A DNA stretch of 64,000 nucleotides from Tractidigestivibacter scatoligenes. GTDB taxonomy: Bacteria > Actinomycetota > Coriobacteriia > Coriobacteriales > Atopobiaceae. Position 1 is the first letter of the stretch, and each line of letters opens with the position of its first letter. This document shows, in pieces, positions 62,207-64,000 of the stretch. The notes beneath the pieces are model-generated. The model ran no database searches. It was not told where the DNA came from and saw only the letters and a program-made list of their open reading frames with translations. The stretch lies in assembly GCF_001494635.1 (NCBI RefSeq), contig NZ_LOJF01000001.1, positions 957,708-1,021,707 of the forward strand. The letters are read 5' to 3'. Both the position numbers and the translations under genes were made by a program.

Positions 62207-63613
62207 TTACCGATGCCTTGCAAGGTGATCTCGGATAAACCTTGGTGGGGCTGTTACGGCACGCCCAATTTTGAAAGAGATTGAGGTGTCGAATCGGGCG
62301 ACTTTCGCACGCTCGGCGGCAAGCTCCCCCTCTAGTTCTTGGATGCGAGAGTCCTTCTCGCGTAGGTCATTTGACTGGCGCTCCACATCATTGGCAAGCT
62401 CATGGCACCTCTGCGTGGCCCTTGCGGTCTCGTCTGCAAGCCGCGTGTACCCTCCTGCAAGAGATTCCATAAGACGAGTCTGAGTGTCGTCGACCTTGTC
62501 GCCATCAGCAGATGCCTGCGCGAGAGCCGCAGCCAGCACGTGATGCCACTCGCCGTAGATGTCCTTGTCGCAGAGTTCTCGTACGCGCTGATACTCCTGT
62601 TTCGAGATGGAACTGTAGGTGTTGTCGCTACAGTCAGCGAGAAAGACAAGCGCGTTTACGAACTGCTCGACGTCGTTCCAGGGAACTTGCATTACGCCGC
62701 TATCCCTTGTTGGCTCGCAGTTTGGCAGCTCGAAGCAGACCGAGGGGACGCCAACGTTCATTGCCTCGCAAAGAGTTAGGCAGAAGCCCTCTACGGGTGA
62801 CGTCTGGATGTATATGTCGGAATCGACGAGGTATGGCGTGCAGTCGTTCACCCAGCCAACGAAGGTCACCGCATCTGCGATGCCCCTTTGAGCAGCCAGG
62901 TCCTTGAGACCCGCAAGAACGTTGTCGTCGCCCCCGCCTACGATAACGAGCCGATAGTCTGGCCGCACACGATGGAACGCTGAGAAGACCTCAATTGCCA
63001 GGTCGGGACGCTTCTCGCGCGGATCGAGTCTTCCGCACCATACGACAGTGCGGGTGCCTCTTACGTGGGGGATTGTTGTGCCTTGTGCAAGGTAGTCGCC
63101 AACGGGATTGGTAACGAGGAACGAGTTTGGGCACCAAGTCTTCCAGAACAGCACATCCGACTGGCCAAGCGCCGCAACCGCATCTGCGCTTTGAGCGCAT
63201 GTTCTCATGGTGTGCAGGAGCGATTGGCCGTCGGGCTTGTCAACAAAGTAAGCGACGCAGCTCTGTGGGAAGTACACGAATTTGGCGCCAGCCGCCTGTA
63301 TGGCTGCCTCGTCCTGGATTGCTTTAGTAGAGAGCCAACTTGCATACACCACAACCTTGATGTTTCGCTGGGCGATTGTGTCCTGAATAAGTTGGCTACG
63401 CGCGTCTCCAGCCGAGGGGAGGACTACGCAATCAACTGAGCTGGGCAGTTCTTGGTGGTTTTCGGAAAGCGGAATGTCGGTAAGAAGTGTGACGGGATAT
63501 CCGTGCTCAACAAAACATTTGATGAGCAGAGAAGTCACCTTCTCGCCGCCGCCAATGCCAAACGTAAAGTAATGGAAGGCAATTGCGGGTTTATCGCTTT
63601 CGGTGCTTGGCAT
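62207..63613 (-). CDS. GT4-family glycosyltransferase with coiled-coil tail
   Basis: 468 residues from ATG 63613, which has GAGG nine bases upstream; a longer in-frame start (63967) runs through the divergent gene and is not credible. AIAFHYFTFGIGGGEKVTSLLI begins the acceptor domain. VVWCGRLDPREKRPDLAIEVF, VGWVNDCTPYLVDSDIYIQTSPVEGFCLTLCEAMNVGVPSV forms the GT-B nucleotide-sugar domain with the EGFCLTLCEA motif. The last ~90 residues are a charged coiled coil (RQSNDLREKDSRIQELEGELAAERAKV). It probably builds a cell-surface polysaccharide. Sugar specificity unknown. Confidence 0.88.
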   Translation of the reverse strand: MPSTESDKPAIAFHYFTFGIGGGEKVTSLLIKCFVEHGYPVTLLTDIPLSENHQELPSSVDCVVLPSAGDARSQLIQDTIAQRNIKVVVYASWLSTKAIQDEAAIQAAGAKFVYFPQSCVAYFVDKPDGQSLLHTMRTCAQSADAVAALGQSDVLFWKTWCPNSFLVTNPVGDYLAQGTTIPHVRGTRTVVWCGRLDPREKRPDLAIEVFSAFHRVRPDYRLVIVGGGDDNVLAGLKDLAAQRGIADAVTFVGWVNDCTPYLVDSDIYIQTSPVEGFCLTLCEAMNVGVPSVCFELPNCEPTRDSGVMQVPWNDVEQFVNALVFLADCSDNTYSSISKQEYQRVRELCDKDIYGEWHHVLAAALAQASADGDKVDDTQTRLMESLAGGYTRLADETARATQRCHELANDVERQSNDLREKDSRIQELEGELAAERAKVARFDTSISFKIGRAVTAPPRFIRDHLARHR

Positions 63614-63797
63614 AGGCAAGTCCTCATTACCGAGATTATTCCCTTCGGGTTTTCCCAAGTCTAGCAGTTGGCGCACGCCTTCTTTGCTTGGATTCGTTGC
63701 TTCTGACAAACGTGTGCAATGCTCAAATTGACGAGAGACTATACTTGTGACTGAAAAATTCACAAAAGAGTCACCAAACAGAACCTCTTGGAGGTCG
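63614..63797. other. Divergent promoter region between the glycosyltransferase and secreted-protein genes
   Basis: No gene is seen. It should contain the promoters of both divergent genes; no confident boxes were assigned. The CTTGGAGGTCG ribosome site of the plus-strand gene begins near 63787. Confidence 0.4.
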
Positions 63798-64000
63798 ATG
63801 AGTTTGAAACCAGTCAACCGTCTAGTGGGTCTGGCCTTGGCGCTCGTCTGTACTCTAGCCGTTACGCTGCCTGCAATTGCTGAGTCCGCTGTCGCACCTG
63901 GGTGGTCCTTCACCGGCGTGAGCCTCTCCGCCCCCAGCGTCACCTCCGGCGAGCCCGTGACGGTCACCCCGCAGGTGACCGGCGACCTCGAGGGGGCCGA
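63798..64000 (+). CDS. Secreted protein, N-terminal fragment (signal peptide)
   Basis: The window ends after 67 codons. MSLKPVNRLVGLALALVCTLAVTLPAIAESAVA has a basic start, a long hydrophobic core and an AIA-ES cleavage site, a clear Sec signal peptide. The mature part, GWSFTGVSLSAPSVTSGEPVTVTPQVTGDLEGA, resembles the Ig-like/repeat domains of secreted cell-wall proteins, as in surface amidases or adhesins. ATG 63798 follows CTTGGAGGTCG. The full length and domains lie outside the window. Confidence 0.75.
   Translation, partial: MSLKPVNRLVGLALALVCTLAVTLPAIAESAVAPGWSFTGVSLSAPSVTSGEPVTVTPQVTGDLEGA

Noticed and set aside
63614..63967. N-terminal extension of the glycosyltransferase to 63967
   Set aside because: It would run through the promoter and signal peptide of the divergent gene, and the ribosome site fits ATG 63613.

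Overview
The window looks like a high-GC chromosome segment from an actinobacterium, most probably a Coriobacteriia relative (Olsenella/Atopobium-like). This is inferred from GC-rich codon use, several mannose-family PTS operons, a type III glutamine synthetase, a Gram-positive/actinobacterial SOS box at uvrB, and a Y-family polymerase paired with a YolD-like protein. I saw no tRNA, rRNA, CRISPR array, prophage or insertion sequence. Names and functions come from reading motifs; no database search was run.

Layout. 1-2.7 kb: tail of a glutamate synthase small subunit, a small unknown ORF, a flavodoxin with an early in-frame stop and an iron alcohol dehydrogenase. 2.8-9.4 kb: a zinc phospholipase C-like protein, an MntP-type exporter, a three-gene FbpABC/AfuABC-type ABC transporter and a DUF308 membrane protein. 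9.8-11.9 kb: glnN. 12.3-23.7 kb: a sugar-acid locus with KDPG aldolase, a GldA-like dehydrogenase, an RpiR regulator, 6-phosphogluconate dehydrogenase, a complete mannose-family PTS, a D-2-hydroxyacid dehydrogenase, a HAD phosphatase, a membrane protein and a split UxaA/SuyAB-type dehydratase. 23.8-30.1 kb: polA, rnhA, a membrane-anchored HMA protein, a CyuA-type cysteine desulfidase and a HAD hydrolase.

30.4-33.7 kb: a second PTS operon that carries nonsense codons in both its ROK-type regulator and its EIIC. 34.0-41.8 kb: rpsA, a Dps-like protein, a polar amino-acid ABC transporter, a zinc-ribbon membrane protein, coaE and a lytic transglycosylase. 41.8-48.7 kb: SOS-controlled uvrB, an orphan EIIB, GtrA, two FAD oxidoreductases and an Mrp ATPase. 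49.1-58.8 kb: a fused ABC exporter, an AbiEi/DUF559-like protein between two 71-bp repeats, glycerate kinase, an orphan EIIA, a DJ-1 protein, and the Y-family polymerase with its YolD-like partner. 58.1-64 kb: a second ABC exporter with a long coiled coil, a GT4 glycosyltransferase and the start of a secreted protein.

How the genes fit together. The most coherent system is the 12.3-23.7 kb locus. The PTS would deliver a phosphorylated sugar acid. Gnd can decarboxylate 6-phosphogluconate, and a UxaA-like dehydratase plus KDPG aldolase could form an Entner-Doudoroff-type branch without the usual Edd. RpiR-like GAAAA/TTTTC palindromes precede both halves of the locus.

Intergenic DNA is rich in repeats. 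There are six 31-bp perfect palindromes that often supply stop codons, a 67-84 bp hairpin family with an ACCTGCGCAAA centre, BIME-like GC-hairpin clusters, a 25-bp tandem array and the pair of 71-bp elements.
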